Of a DNA stretch of 64,000 nt, positions 43,537-53,017 are shown in pieces. A program made the translations under genes and the position numbers. The notes beneath the pieces were generated by a model. The model ran no database searches, was not told the DNA's origin, and worked only from the letters and a program-made list of their open reading frames with translations. Source of the DNA: REEB76 sp963774895 (GTDB lineage Bacteria; Pseudomonadota; Gammaproteobacteria; Natronospirales; REEB76); NCBI GenBank assembly GCA_963774895.1, contig CAVZGN010000003.1, positions 417,422 through 481,421 of the forward strand, in the 5' to 3' direction. Every line of letters begins with the position of its first letter. Position 1 is the first letter of the stretch.

Positions 43537-46089
43537 TCAACCGCCGTTACCATTGCCCTCGTCACTCTCATCCATCTCGATGCGGTCGATGCCCACAAGC
43601 TGTTCGCCTGCATCGAGGCGGATCAGGCGCACGCCTTGGGTATTTCGCCCAATGACCGAGACGTCGCTGGCTGGGGTGCGCACCAGCGTTCCGCCATTGC
43701 TGATCAGCATGATTTCAGCATCTGGGGCGATTTGTATGGCGCCTACGACCTGGCCATTACGCGCCGTGGTTTGTATCGAGATCACGCCTTGGCCACCGCG
43801 TCCCTGCACCGGATAATCTGTCGCCGGTGTGCGCTTGCCATAGCCGTTCTGCGTGGCGGTCAGGATGTCACCGTCACCGACGATGATGAGGCCTATAACA
43901 CGTTCGCCCTTGGCCAGCTGAATACCGCGGACACCCGCCGCATTCCTGCCCATGGGACGTACGTCGGCCTCATGGAAACGGATGGATTTTCCATTGGAGG
44001 CGAACAACAGCACATCGCGCTTGCCATCCGTGATGGCTGCACCCACCAGCGCATCGCCCTTGTTGATTTCCAGTGCGATGATGCCACTACTGCGTTGCCG
44101 TGAGAAATTATCCAGCGAGGTCTTCTTGACAGTTCCAAGACGGGTCGCCATGAAGACATATCTATCTTCAGAATAATCGCGCACCGGGAGCGCCGCAGTG
44201 ATGCGCTCACCTTCACTCAAGGGCAGCAAGTTGACGATCGGTTTGCCGCGCGCTCCGCGGCTAGCCTGCGGAAACTGATAGACCTTCAGCCAATAGACTT
44301 TTCCGATGCTTGAGAAGCACAGCACCGTATCATGGCTGTTGGCGATGAACAGGTTATCGATAAAATCTTCATCTTTGACGGTAGTCGCGGCTTTACCGCG
44401 GCCACCACGACGCTGTGCGCGATAGGCGCTTACCGGTTGTGACTTGGCGTAGCCAGCATGTGACAGAGTTACTACCACGTCCTCTTCGATGATGAGATCC
44501 TCCATGGTCAAGTCTTCATGATCGGAAACGATCTGCGTGCGGCGCGCATCACCATATTGATCACGCAGCGCGATCAATTCAGCGCGAATCACTTTGAGCA
44601 GCTTGCCAGGGTCCGCGAGGATGGCGCGCAAGCTGGTGATTAAGTCCAGCAGCTCCTTGTATTCGCTGACGATCTTGTCCTGCTCGAGCCCGGTCAGGCG
44701 TTGCAGTTTGAGATCCAGGATGGCCTGCGCCTGGATCTCAGAAAGCCGGTAGCCAATCGTACGTAATCCGGTTTCCGGATTTTTTTCCTCGATCAAAGGG
44801 GAATCTGCGAGTGCGCGTTTGAGCATCTCGGTCACGATGCCGGGCTTCCAATCACGCGCCATCAAGCCGGTCTTGGCTTCCGAAGGTCCAGGGGACTTTT
44901 TGATCAGCGCAATCATCTCATCGATATTGGCCAAGGCTACCGCCAGGCCTTCCAACACATGGGCACGTTCCCGCGCCTTGCGAAGGTCGTAGAGCGTGCG
45001 TCGCGTAACCACTTCACGGCGATGGCGCAGGAAGGCATCGAGCATTTCCTTGAGATTCAGCAGTTTCGGCTGGCCATCTACCAATGCCACCATGTTGATG
45101 CCGAATACGGCTTGCATGGCGGTGTGCTGGTATAGATTGTTGTTCACCACCTCCACGTTTTCACCACGCCGCAACTCGATCACCATACGCATGCCATCCT
45201 TGTCGGATTCATCGCGTAACTCAGTGATGCCTTCGAGCTTTTTGTCCTTGACCAGATCGGCAATGCGCTCCAGCAAGCGTGCCTTGTTCACCATGTACGG
45301 CAGTTCCGTCACGATGATGGATTGCTTGGCGCTTTCCTGGCCTTCCACATGGCTTTTTGCGCGCACGAAAATCCGGCCGCGGCCAGTGAAATACGCCTCA
45401 TGGATACCGCGCGCTCCATTAATGATTCCCCCGGTGGGAAAATCCGGACCGGGCAGATGTTTCATCAATTCCTGGATGGTCAGCCCGGAGTCATCGATCA
45501 ATGCAATGCAAGCATTGATGACTTCCTTGAGATTATGCGGTGGTATGTTGGTTGCCATGCCCACGGCAATACCAGAGGAACCGTTGACCAGCAGGTTGGG
45601 CACGCGTGACGGCAGTACCGACGGTTCGTTCTCGGATTCATCATAGTTGGGGATGAAATCCACCGTATCTTTGTCGATATCAGCGAGCATTTCGTGCGCG
45701 AGCTTCGCCATGCGCACTTCTGTATAGCGCATGGCCGCCGGCAGATCGCCGTCCACGGAACCGAAATTGCCCTGGCCGTCCACCAGCATGTAGCGCATGG
45801 AAAATGGTTGCGCCATGCGAACCATGGTGTCGTAGACCGCGGTGTCGCCGTGAGGGTGGTATTTACCGATGACATCGCCGACCACACGGGCTGATTTCTT
45901 ATAGGGTTTGTTGTAGTCGTTACCCAGTTCCTGCATGGCGTAGAGCACCCGACGATGCACGGGTTTCAGGCCGTCACGCACATCCGGCAGCGCCCTGCCC
46001 ACGATCACGCTCATGGCGTAATCCAGGTAAGATTGCTTCATTTCCTCTTCGAGGTTGACGAGGGTTAGCTCGCGGGCGATTTCGGCCAT
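43537..46089 (-). CDS. gyrA: DNA gyrase subunit A
   Basis: 850 residues from the ATG at 46089. ATP-dependent negative supercoiling with GyrB. The quinolone region reads HPHGDTAVYDTMVR, with Thr at position 83 and Asp at 87 in E. coli numbering. Thr83 is wild type in several Pseudomonas-like lineages and is not evidence of resistance. The catalytic Tyr122 is in AMRYTEVRM. The six-blade C-terminal domain carries the GyrA-box QRRGGRGKA, needed for DNA wrapping. The C terminus ends in an acidic/Gly stretch (DESDEGNGNGG). Confidence 0.98.
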   Translation of the reverse strand: MAEIARELTLVNLEEEMKQSYLDYAMSVIVGRALPDVRDGLKPVHRRVLYAMQELGNDYNKPYKKSARVVGDVIGKYHPHGDTAVYDTMVRMAQPFSMRYMLVDGQGNFGSVDGDLPAAMRYTEVRMAKLAHEMLADIDKDTVDFIPNYDESENEPSVLPSRVPNLLVNGSSGIAVGMATNIPPHNLKEVINACIALIDDSGLTIQELMKHLPGPDFPTGGIINGARGIHEAYFTGRGRIFVRAKSHVEGQESAKQSIIVTELPYMVNKARLLERIADLVKDKKLEGITELRDESDKDGMRMVIELRRGENVEVVNNNLYQHTAMQAVFGINMVALVDGQPKLLNLKEMLDAFLRHRREVVTRRTLYDLRKARERAHVLEGLAVALANIDEMIALIKKSPGPSEAKTGLMARDWKPGIVTEMLKRALADSPLIEEKNPETGLRTIGYRLSEIQAQAILDLKLQRLTGLEQDKIVSEYKELLDLITSLRAILADPGKLLKVIRAELIALRDQYGDARRTQIVSDHEDLTMEDLIIEEDVVVTLSHAGYAKSQPVSAYRAQRRGGRGKAATTVKDEDFIDNLFIANSHDTVLCFSSIGKVYWLKVYQFPQASRGARGKPIVNLLPLSEGERITAALPVRDYSEDRYVFMATRLGTVKKTSLDNFSRQRSSGIIALEINKGDALVGAAITDGKRDVLLFASNGKSIRFHEADVRPMGRNAAGVRGIQLAKGERVIGLIIVGDGDILTATQNGYGKRTPATDYPVQGRGGQGVISIQTTARNGQVVGAIQIAPDAEIMLISNGGTLVRTPASDVSVIGRNTQGVRLIRLDAGEQLVGIDRIEMDESDEGNGNGG

Positions 46090-46147
46090 GCGGGGCTGGA
46101 TATGGGTGCGTTTTTGGGCCGCTGAAAGCGGAAGATTCAAAGTGGAA

Positions 46148-46156
46148 ATTTTACCA
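46148..46156 (-). promoter_or_regulatory. Candidate extended -10 promoter of gyrA
   Basis: Minus strand TGG followed by TAAAAT (46148-46153), about 59 bp before the gyrA ATG. This has the form of an extended -10; a clear -35 is not seen. Confidence 0.35.
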
Positions 46157-46246
46157 CAGGCGGCCGATTTATCCGCCGTTTGACCGTACTTTGGACTCAA
46201 TCAGTGCAGTCGTATCCCATCGCATCGGGTGCGGCAAGTCTGTTAT

Positions 46247-46255
46247 TGTTATAGT
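46247..46255 (+). promoter_or_regulatory. Candidate extended -10 promoter of the OmpA-like gene
   Basis: TGT followed by TATAGT (46250-46255), 33 bp before the ATG. Extended -10 pattern; no strong -35. It would be divergent from the gyrA promoter in the same 198-bp gap. Confidence 0.35.
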
Positions 46256-46287
46256 GAAAGCGCTCCACAGCGCGTCTGTGCTGCTCA

Positions 46288-47265
46288 ATGGCTAAAGCAT
46301 TAAAACCAAATCCAAGGGCATTGCTCCGTCGGGGAATCGGCTATGCGCTGCTCGCGTTGAGTGCGGGCTGTGCTACACCCGCACCTCAAACACAGTTTCC
46401 GCTGGCGACTGCCGGCCAACCCGCCAGGAGTTCCCAGGGCGTATGTGTCCAGATCGGTCCCACGCCAGCTGACGGCAAGCCCGCGTGCAACCAACTGGCG
46501 CCACCGGACCTGCAACACCATGTGGAGCCGTTGCCGCTGGATGAGTTTGGTTATCTGTTCCCGCCGCTGAAACCCGAACCAAAGCTGGCGTCCACAAGCC
46601 CACCTGCAGCGACCACCAAAAACATAGCGCAAACCGCTGCTCCCAGTCTTGCTCAAACGCCTGTTCCGATCGCCGCGGTTGCGCCGGTAAGCGCTTTACC
46701 CGCCATTCCTGCCACAGTTGTGCCGATCGCCCCGCCACCCGTTCCATCGGTTTCGCCACCGGCCGCACCCAGCATTGCCAGCACGCCCGTTCCAGCCATC
46801 CAGGTTGCACCAGCAACAATTGTGCCGGCGATTCCGATTGCGGCTTTGCCTATCACCACGGCGCCGATCTCTTCAATAAGCGCGCCGCTAGTAACCGCCC
46901 CGCACTACATACTAAAAACCATACGCTTCAGCACGCGCCTCCCTTTCAAGCTCAACAGCGCGCATCTGTCGTACCAGAACCGAACTGATCTGCTAGCTTT
47001 CATCAATTCGCTGGAACAATATCGTGGCATCGAGCGCATCCGCATCACGGGGCATACAGACAAGAGCGGACCGGTACGATTCAATCAATGGTTATCCGGC
47101 ATGCGGGCCAAATCCGCGGAACTCTGGCTGCTGTCACTCGGCATTGACCCGCGTACGACGCTCGTGCGTGGCGTGGCCAGTAGCGAGCCACGGCCGCAGG
47201 CACATAATCCCGCAGACAACCGCTATGTAGATTTAGAAATAGTAGTGCGTGTACCTGCTCCCTAA
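46288..47265 (+). CDS. OmpA-family lipoprotein with Pro/Ala-rich linker
   Basis: 325 residues. The N terminus has a basic start (RALLRRG), a hydrophobic stretch and lipobox LSAGC, so it is probably an outer-membrane lipoprotein. Residues about 95-205 are low-complexity Pro/Ala/Val/Ile (repeats of PVPxxxPA and APxTIVPAIP type), which could span the periplasm. The C-terminal ~115 residues are an OmpA-like peptidoglycan-binding domain: RITGHTDKSGP, the NQWLSGMRAKSAELWLLSLG helix with conserved Arg, and NPADNRYVDLEIVV. Related to Pal/OmpA tethers. The gene overlaps the mtaD start (TAATG), an unusual coupling for an envelope gene. In Pseudomonas an mtnA gene is the neighbour here. Confidence 0.88.
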   Translation: MAKALKPNPRALLRRGIGYALLALSAGCATPAPQTQFPLATAGQPARSSQGVCVQIGPTPADGKPACNQLAPPDLQHHVEPLPLDEFGYLFPPLKPEPKLASTSPPAATTKNIAQTAAPSLAQTPVPIAAVAPVSALPAIPATVVPIAPPPVPSVSPPAAPSIASTPVPAIQVAPATIVPAIPIAALPITTAPISSISAPLVTAPHYILKTIRFSTRLPFKLNSAHLSYQNRTDLLAFINSLEQYRGIERIRITGHTDKSGPVRFNQWLSGMRAKSAELWLLSLGIDPRTTLVRGVASSEPRPQAHNPADNRYVDLEIVVRVPAP

Positions 47266-48602
47266 TGAGCGCTGTTGACTCGCTGATATATCCACGCTGG
47301 ATAATTCCAGTGGAACCCGCAGGCGCGATCTACCAGCAGCATGCGCTGGCCATCCACAGCGGCCGCATTCTGGACATCCTGCCGGCTGCACAGGCGGCTG
47401 TCCGCTATCAGGCCGGGCAGACCATTGAGCTACCTGTGCATGCGCTGATCCCCGGTTTCATCAACGCACACACGCACACACCCATGAGCTTGTTGCGGGG
47501 TCTTGCGGATGACTTGGCATTGCGACCCTGGCTGCAACAGCATATCTGGCCGATAGAACGGCGCTGGCTGGGCCCGGAGTTCGTGCGTGATGGCAGCGAA
47601 CTGGCGATCGCCGAAATGCTGCGCAGCGGCACCACCTGCTTCAACGATATGTATTTCTTTCCGGAGGTCACTGCCGAGGTCGTCCGCAACAGCGGCATGC
47701 GGGCCTGTATCGGGATGATCGTGGTGGATTTTCCCAGCGCCTGGGGTAGCGGACCCCAGGAATATATCGCCAAGGGCATCGCCTTGCGCGACCAGTATAA
47801 AGATGATCCGCTTCTCAGTTTTGCATTCGCCCCGCACGCACCTTACAGCGTGGCCGACAACTGGCTCAAGGAAGTGCGGACTCTCGCGGATGAACTTGAT
47901 GTGCCGGTGCAAATCCACCTGCATGAAACCACGGATGAAATCCAGAACAGCCTGCAGCAATACGGCAAACGCCCATTGGCAAGGCTCGCGGAACTTGGCT
48001 TGTTGACGCCAAATCTCATGGCCGTGCACATGACCCAGCTGACGCATGACGAGATCAATGAACTGACGGGTTATGGCGTACACGTGATTCATTGCCCAGA
48101 ATCCAACCTTAAACTTGCGAGCGGGTTCTGTCCGGTGGCAAAACTGCTTGCCGCCGGCATCAACGTCGCCATCGGAACGGATAGTGCCGCCAGCAACAAT
48201 GACCTGGATATGTTGGGAGAAATGCGCAGTGCCGCACTTTTGGCCAAAGGCGTGTCCAGCGATGCGGCGGCCTTGCCAGCCGAAATTACTTTACGCTTGG
48301 CCACACTCAACGGCGCACGCGCCCTGGGAATCGATCAGGAAACCGGATCACTGCTGCCCGGCAAGTGGGCGGATATCGCTGCCGTGGATATGAGCGAGCC
48401 CGAATGCCAGCCGCTTTATAATCCCCTGTCCCAGCTGGTTTATGCGGCCAGCCGTGGACAGGTAAGCGACGTGTGGGTGGCTGGCCAGCATTTGTTGCGA
48501 GCCCGAGAGCTCACGCGTATCGATCTGACCGATGTCCTGGACCGTGGCCGACACTGGCACGGCCGCTTAACCCAGCCTCTGGCAGAGGTGACACGAGCAT
48601 GA
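47265..48602 (+). CDS. mtaD: 5-methylthioadenosine/S-adenosylhomocysteine deaminase (TRZ/ATZ family)
   Basis: 445 residues, amidohydrolase fold. Metal-site segments are PGFINAHTHTPMSLLRGLADDL (HxH), HLHETTDEI and MAVHMTQLTHDEI (His), and TDSAASNNDLDMLGEMR (Asp). Members of this group deaminate methylthioadenosine or S-adenosylhomocysteine. Family assignment is firm; the exact substrate is inferred from synteny with ubiG-mupP. Confidence 0.9.
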   Translation: MSAVDSLIYPRWIIPVEPAGAIYQQHALAIHSGRILDILPAAQAAVRYQAGQTIELPVHALIPGFINAHTHTPMSLLRGLADDLALRPWLQQHIWPIERRWLGPEFVRDGSELAIAEMLRSGTTCFNDMYFFPEVTAEVVRNSGMRACIGMIVVDFPSAWGSGPQEYIAKGIALRDQYKDDPLLSFAFAPHAPYSVADNWLKEVRTLADELDVPVQIHLHETTDEIQNSLQQYGKRPLARLAELGLLTPNLMAVHMTQLTHDEINELTGYGVHVIHCPESNLKLASGFCPVAKLLAAGINVAIGTDSAASNNDLDMLGEMRSAALLAKGVSSDAAALPAEITLRLATLNGARALGIDQETGSLLPGKWADIAAVDMSEPECQPLYNPLSQLVYAASRGQVSDVWVAGQHLLRARELTRIDLTDVLDRGRHWHGRLTQPLAEVTRA

Positions 48603-49306
48603 GCCAAACCCACGCAAACATTGATAACCTAGAAATATCAAAATTTGACGCGCTCGCATCCCGCTGGTGGGATCCGAGCGGAGAATTCCGTACGCTGCAC
48701 CAGATCAATCCGCTGCGGCTCGCCTACATTGATCAGCGTGTAGGCCTCAAGAACAAACGTGTCCTGGATATCGGCTGTGGCGGCGGCCTGCTTGCGGAAG
48801 CCATGGCAAGCCGTGGTGCAGATGTGACCGGCATTGATATGGCCGATGCGCCACTGAAAGTTGCACGCTTACATCTGAGAGAATCAGATCTTAAGATTAA
48901 TTACCAAAAGACCGCTGCCGAGACACTGGCGACCACATCTCCAGGCCATTTTGACGTCGTCACATGCATGGAAATGCTTGAACATGTTCCAGAACCAGCC
49001 GCGATTGTGGGGGCATGCGCGATGCTGGTGAAACCCGGGGGCCAGGTATTTATCTCGACGCTTAATCGTAGTGCAAAATCGTTTATGCTGGCGATCTTGG
49101 GTGCGGAATACCTGTTGCGACTGCTACCGCGTGGCACACATGAATATGCAAAATTCATCCGCCCGTCGGAACTGGACCGGTGGGCGCGCCATGCGGAGCT
49201 TGAGCTGCGCGGCAGCGCCGGGCTGCATTACAATCCGCTGACCCGGCATTATTGGCTGGATGGCAATATGGATGTGAATTATTTCATGCATTTCACCCGC
49301 CCCTAA
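48599..49306 (+). CDS. ubiG: Ubiquinone biosynthesis O-methyltransferase
   Basis: 235 residues from the ATG at 48599 (ATGA overlap with the mtaD stop). SAM-dependent methyltransferase for both O-methylations of ubiquinone. KFDALASRWWDPSGEFRTLH and NPLRLAYID are typical UbiG openings; the SAM motif is VLDIGCGGGLLAEAMASRG, followed by VTGIDMADAPL and CMEMLEHVPEP. S-adenosylhomocysteine from its reaction is a possible substrate of the adjacent MtaD. Confidence 0.97.
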   Translation: MSQTHANIDNLEISKFDALASRWWDPSGEFRTLHQINPLRLAYIDQRVGLKNKRVLDIGCGGGLLAEAMASRGADVTGIDMADAPLKVARLHLRESDLKINYQKTAAETLATTSPGHFDVVTCMEMLEHVPEPAAIVGACAMLVKPGGQVFISTLNRSAKSFMLAILGAEYLLRLLPRGTHEYAKFIRPSELDRWARHAELELRGSAGLHYNPLTRHYWLDGNMDVNYFMHFTRP

Positions 49307-49998
49307 TGAACTCCATGCCATTGATACTTTTTGATCTTGACGGCACGCTGCTGGATACCGCGCCCGACCTTGGTACGGCACTCAACACCCAGCGCGCCGA
49401 AAACAAACTGGCCCCGCTGCCGCAGGAACGCATACGGCCGATTGTCTCGCATGGTTCACCGGCACTGCTGAAATTGGGTTTCGGTATCGAGCTTAATGAT
49501 TCACGTTATGCCGGCATGCGCGCGCGCCTGCTGGAAATCTATCGTGGTTGCCTGAGCCAGGAAACGCGCATGTTCCCAGGCATCGATACGGTGCTGCTGG
49601 AGATCGAGCAGCGCGGCTGGAGTTGGGGCATCGTCACCAACAAACCGGGCGCACTCACCGAGCCACTGCTCCAGGCCTTCAATCTGAATCAACGCGCTGC
49701 CTGTGTAGTCAGTGGAGATACCACGGCGCGCCGCAAACCGCATCCGGATCAATTACTGCACGCATGCACAATCACGGGGCGCAGCCCGACCAACAGCATC
49801 TATGTTGGTGACGCGCAACGGGACGTGGAAGCTGCGCATGCGGCCGGTATGCGGGCGCTGGTTGCTTTGTATGGCTATATTGATGAGAGCGAACGCCCTG
49901 ACGATTGGCGGGCTGATGGCTTGCTCAAGAAACCCACCGAACTTCTGCCGTGGTTGGATGCGCATAGCGCCGCAGTTGGCGCACAGAGAACCGCTTGA
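49306..49998 (+). CDS. mupP: HAD phosphatase, probably N-acetylmuramic acid 6-phosphate phosphatase (MupP)
   Basis: 230 residues from the ATG at 49306 (TAATG overlap with ubiG). HAD motif I is LFDLDGTLLDTAPDLG, motif II is WGIVTNKPG, the Lys is in ARRKPHPDQL and motif IV is IYVGDAQRDVEAAHAAG. The sequence alone fits phosphoglycolate phosphatase (Gph) equally well. The ubiG-mupP-yciK order is that of Pseudomonas MupP, which works in cell-wall recycling, hence the name. Confidence 0.85.
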   Translation: MNSMPLILFDLDGTLLDTAPDLGTALNTQRAENKLAPLPQERIRPIVSHGSPALLKLGFGIELNDSRYAGMRARLLEIYRGCLSQETRMFPGIDTVLLEIEQRGWSWGIVTNKPGALTEPLLQAFNLNQRAACVVSGDTTARRKPHPDQLLHACTITGRSPTNSIYVGDAQRDVEAAHAAGMRALVALYGYIDESERPDDWRADGLLKKPTELLPWLDAHSAAVGAQRTA

Positions 49999-51236
49999 TG
50001 ATAGCGGCCTATATCATCCTTGCCTTGATCATCGGCCTTATCATCGGTTATGTAATTGCTATCCTTTTTTCATACAAACGAGCCAGTGCGTTGCAAATTG
50101 AGCTGGCCACGCTCAAGACAAAAGCTGAGGCCGTCAGCACTGCGCGCGAGGAACTGGAAAAGACCTTCAAGGCGCTGGCCGGTGATGTACTGCGCAACAA
50201 CAACCAGTCGTTCCTGGAGCTTGCTACCCAGAATCTGGGGAAATTTCATGTTGAGTCAAAAAGTGAGTTGGATAAGAAGGAAAAGGCATTTGCTGAACTC
50301 GTAAAACCTATAAGCGATGCCCTTAAAAAGACTGAGGAGCATATTCATCTGATTGAAAAGGAACGCAAAGAAGCTTATGGGGGTATAGCAAATTATCTCA
50401 AAAATATGGCTGACACTCAGCAGCAACTAAGCAATGAGACGCGTAATTTGGTAAGCGCTTTGCGAAGGCCAGAAGTACGCGGTCGTTGGGGTGAGATGAC
50501 GCTACAGCGTGTAGTCGAACTAGCCGGGATGGTGGAATATTGCGACTTTGTACAACAGGAACACCACAACACTGATGACGGAGCTTTACGGCCAGATATG
50601 ATCGTGCGAATGCCCGAGCATCGCGAGATTGTGGTAGACGCAAAAACCCCGGTTGATGCTTATCTAGATGCGATAGAAGCAAAAGATGACACGCAACGCC
50701 AGATTGCACTCGAGCGCCATGTTCGCAATGTTCGCGCTCGAGTGCGTGAATTGGCCAGCAAGGCTTATTGGAGCCAGTTCCAGAACAGTCCCGAATTCGT
50801 AGTCCTATTCATCCCTGGCGATCAATTTTTGGCTCCGGCACTGGAAAAAGATCCGGCATTACAAGATGATGCTTTGCGGGAAGGCGTCGTTATCGCTACA
50901 CCTTCAAATTTTATGGCGTTGCTAAAAGTTATCGCCTATGGATGGCGGCAAACGGCATTGGAACAAAACGCGGGACAAATTCGAATTCTTGCCGAAGAAC
51001 TCTATAAACGTCTTATCAAATTTATTGAACATCTAGACACGCTCGGTAAGCATATTGGGAAAAGCGTCGAATATTTCAATAAATCTGTTGGATCTTTGGA
51101 ACGACAAGTTTTACCAGGCGCACGTAAATTCGTCGACATGGGCATTCAAGCCAAGAAAACCATGCCCGAACTTGAACAATTAGAAGTAACGCCCCGCAAT
51201 ACGGCTGATAATGCTTCAGATGATTCTGAAAAATGA
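49998..51236 (+). CDS. rmuC: DNA recombination protein RmuC
   Basis: 412 residues from the ATG at 49998 (TGATG overlap with mupP). One N-terminal membrane helix (AAYIILALIIGLIIGYVIAIL), a coiled coil (ELATLKTKAEAVSTAREELEK), then the RmuC catalytic core: RGRWGEMTLQRVVELAGM, LRPDMIVRMPEHREIVVDAKTPVDAYLDAIE, SPEFVVLFIPGDQFL, and VIATPSNFMALLKVIAYGWRQ. RmuC is predicted to have a nuclease (PD-(D/E)XK) fold and limits DNA inversion. It is inserted between mupP and yciK and looks more A/T-rich than its neighbours (not calculated). Confidence 0.95.
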   Translation: MIAAYIILALIIGLIIGYVIAILFSYKRASALQIELATLKTKAEAVSTAREELEKTFKALAGDVLRNNNQSFLELATQNLGKFHVESKSELDKKEKAFAELVKPISDALKKTEEHIHLIEKERKEAYGGIANYLKNMADTQQQLSNETRNLVSALRRPEVRGRWGEMTLQRVVELAGMVEYCDFVQQEHHNTDDGALRPDMIVRMPEHREIVVDAKTPVDAYLDAIEAKDDTQRQIALERHVRNVRARVRELASKAYWSQFQNSPEFVVLFIPGDQFLAPALEKDPALQDDALREGVVIATPSNFMALLKVIAYGWRQTALEQNAGQIRILAEELYKRLIKFIEHLDTLGKHIGKSVEYFNKSVGSLERQVLPGARKFVDMGIQAKKTMPELEQLEVTPRNTADNASDDSEK

Positions 51237-51379
51237 ATCACAATGATTCGATGCAAAGATACTCTCAACCGTGCCTTCCATACTTCATATATTAATGATG
51301 CCAGCCACAACGCCACTTATCGATTGGCAGATTAATTGCAAACCGGCTATTGATTTTCTTTCTAAGCAAAAACAACATC

Positions 51380-52129
51380 ATGGTCCACTGCCCAGCTAAT
51401 TACTCACCATCGAAGGATTTGCTCAAGCACCGGATAATTTTGGTAACCGGCGCTGGAGATGGCATCGGTCGGGCGGTATCTAAAGGGCTTGCCGAGCATG
51501 GTGCCACGGTGGTGCTGCTCGGGAAGACGATCAAGAAGTTAGAGGTGGTCTACGATGAGATTATACGAGCCGGTGGTCCACAACCGGGTATCTATCCGTT
51601 GGACCTCATGGGCGCTACTTACAAGGATTATGAGGATATGGTCGGCGTGCTCGACAAAGAGTATGGCCGGCTAGATGGTTTATTGCACAATGCCGGGATC
51701 CTGGGTGAGCGCGCGCCCATCGAACATTATGAGATACACATCTGGCAACAGGTTTTACAAGTAAATCTGACCGCGCCCTTCGCTCTGACCAAAGCCTGCC
51801 TGGAAATTTTATACAAGTCGCCGGATGCTTCGGTGGTATTCACCGGCGGTAATGTCGGTCGTAACCCGCGCGCTTACTGGGGCGCTTATGCGGTATCTAA
51901 AGCCGGTATCGAAGCGTTGTCAGCATTGCTGGCCGATGAAACCGAGTTCCGTAAAACTTTGCGCGTGAACTCAATCGATCCAGGCGCCGTACGCACCGAG
52001 ATGCGGCGCTGGGCTTTCCCGGCTGAAGACCGCGAAAAACTGCTTGCTCCCGAAAAGCTGGTGCCGGTTTATGTTTATTTATTGGGCCCGGATAGCAAGG
52101 GTTTTACCGCCCAACAATTTGATGCCTGA
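51380..52129 (+). CDS. yciK: YciK family short-chain dehydrogenase
   Basis: 249 residues from the ATG at 51380, giving a start (YSPSKDLLKHRIILVTGAGDGIGRA) that matches YciK. SDR fold: cofactor site TGAGDGIGRA, HNAGILGERAPIEHY, catalytic Tyr/Lys in GAYAVSKAGIE, SIDPGAVRTEMRRWAFP. The substrate is unknown. Gap of 143 bp before it holds no gene that I can support. Confidence 0.93.
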   Translation: MVHCPANYSPSKDLLKHRIILVTGAGDGIGRAVSKGLAEHGATVVLLGKTIKKLEVVYDEIIRAGGPQPGIYPLDLMGATYKDYEDMVGVLDKEYGRLDGLLHNAGILGERAPIEHYEIHIWQQVLQVNLTAPFALTKACLEILYKSPDASVVFTGGNVGRNPRAYWGAYAVSKAGIEALSALLADETEFRKTLRVNSIDPGAVRTEMRRWAFPAEDREKLLAPEKLVPVYVYLLGPDSKGFTAQQFDA

Positions 52130-52137
52130 CCCTGACT

Positions 52138-52160
52138 AAAAAATAACCGCGCTATTTTTT
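52138..52160. terminator. Weak bidirectional terminator between yciK and rluB
   Basis: AAAAAATA (52138-52145), a 7-base loop and TATTTTTT (52153-52160) can pair, giving an A/T stem with T-runs on both strands between convergent genes. Stem strength is low, and the right arm overlaps the rluB stop. Confidence 0.3.
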
Positions 52161-53006
52161 GCCAGCAATTCCGCCACGGTTGTTAGCTCGCCTGGTGAAT
52201 TTCTCAGGAATAAAAGCTTGTTCTTTCATAGTTAGTCCCGCGGTTTCAAGCAACGCGTTGAACTCTTCATCAGTTGCATCCCGCCAGGCGCCGCGTGGCA
52301 ATTGGCGCGGCAGGCTGATGGCACCGTAACGGATACGGATCAGGCGGCTGACAGTCACGCCCAGCGCCTCCCATAAACGCCGTACTTCCCGGTTGCGGCC
52401 CTGCTTAAGCGTCACGTGATACCAGTGATTGGCGCCCTCTCCACCCGCTTCCTGGATCGCATCGAACTTTGCCATGCCATCTTCCAGACGCACGCCGGTC
52501 TTGAGTGCTTCAAGTTGCTGGTCGGTTATCTTGCCGAGCACGCGCACCGCATATTCGCGTTCAATCTCATGGGAAGGATGCATGAGACGGTTCGCGAGTT
52601 CGCCGTCGGTGGTGAACAGCAGCAGTCCAGAGGTATTGGTGTCGAGCCGCCCCACTGATACCCAGCGGCTGCGGCGCAGACGTGGCAGGGACTCGAATAC
52701 TGTGGGGCGGCCTTGAGGATCCCTGCGGGTGGTGAGCTCGCCTTCCGGTTTGTGATACAGGAGCACGCGCCGGTCATCAGGTTGGGCATGGAGGAGCGTT
52801 TTGAGAACACGCCCGTCTACGGCGATGCGGTCAGCCGTGGTGATCCGGTCGCCCAATTGCGCAATCCGGCCATTGATGGTCAGCCGTTTAGCTTTGATCC
52901 AGCCTTCGATCTCACGTCGCGATCCGAGTCCGGTGGCCGCCAGAAATTTCTGGATGCGTTCCGGTGGACCTGCTGGTATTTTCGTCTGCCGAGGGTTGCT
53001 GGGCAT
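52152..53006 (-). CDS. rluB: 23S rRNA pseudouridine synthase (RluB type)
   Basis: 284 residues. N-terminal S4 RNA-binding domain (RIQKFLAATGLGSRREIEGWIKAKRLTINGRIAQLGD), then the RsuA/RluB catalytic domain with SVGRLDTNTSGLLLFTTDGELANRLMHPS (catalytic Asp in GRLD) and LKQGRNREVRRLWEALG. It makes pseudouridine 2605 in 23S rRNA. A basic Arg/Gly tail (RRANNRGGIAGKK) is present. Follows scpB. Confidence 0.95.
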   Translation of the reverse strand: MPSNPRQTKIPAGPPERIQKFLAATGLGSRREIEGWIKAKRLTINGRIAQLGDRITTADRIAVDGRVLKTLLHAQPDDRRVLLYHKPEGELTTRRDPQGRPTVFESLPRLRRSRWVSVGRLDTNTSGLLLFTTDGELANRLMHPSHEIEREYAVRVLGKITDQQLEALKTGVRLEDGMAKFDAIQEAGGEGANHWYHVTLKQGRNREVRRLWEALGVTVSRLIRIRYGAISLPRQLPRGAWRDATDEEFNALLETAGLTMKEQAFIPEKFTRRANNRGGIAGKK

Positions 53007-53017
53007 TCAGTGCTCTA

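Noticed and set aside
43498..44103. 201-codon plus-strand frame opposite gyrA
   Set aside because: Antisense to gyrA; no domain; shadow.
45838..45852. Thr at GyrA position 83 as a quinolone-resistance change
   Set aside because: Thr83 is the wild-type residue in several non-enteric Gammaproteobacteria, so resistance cannot be claimed.
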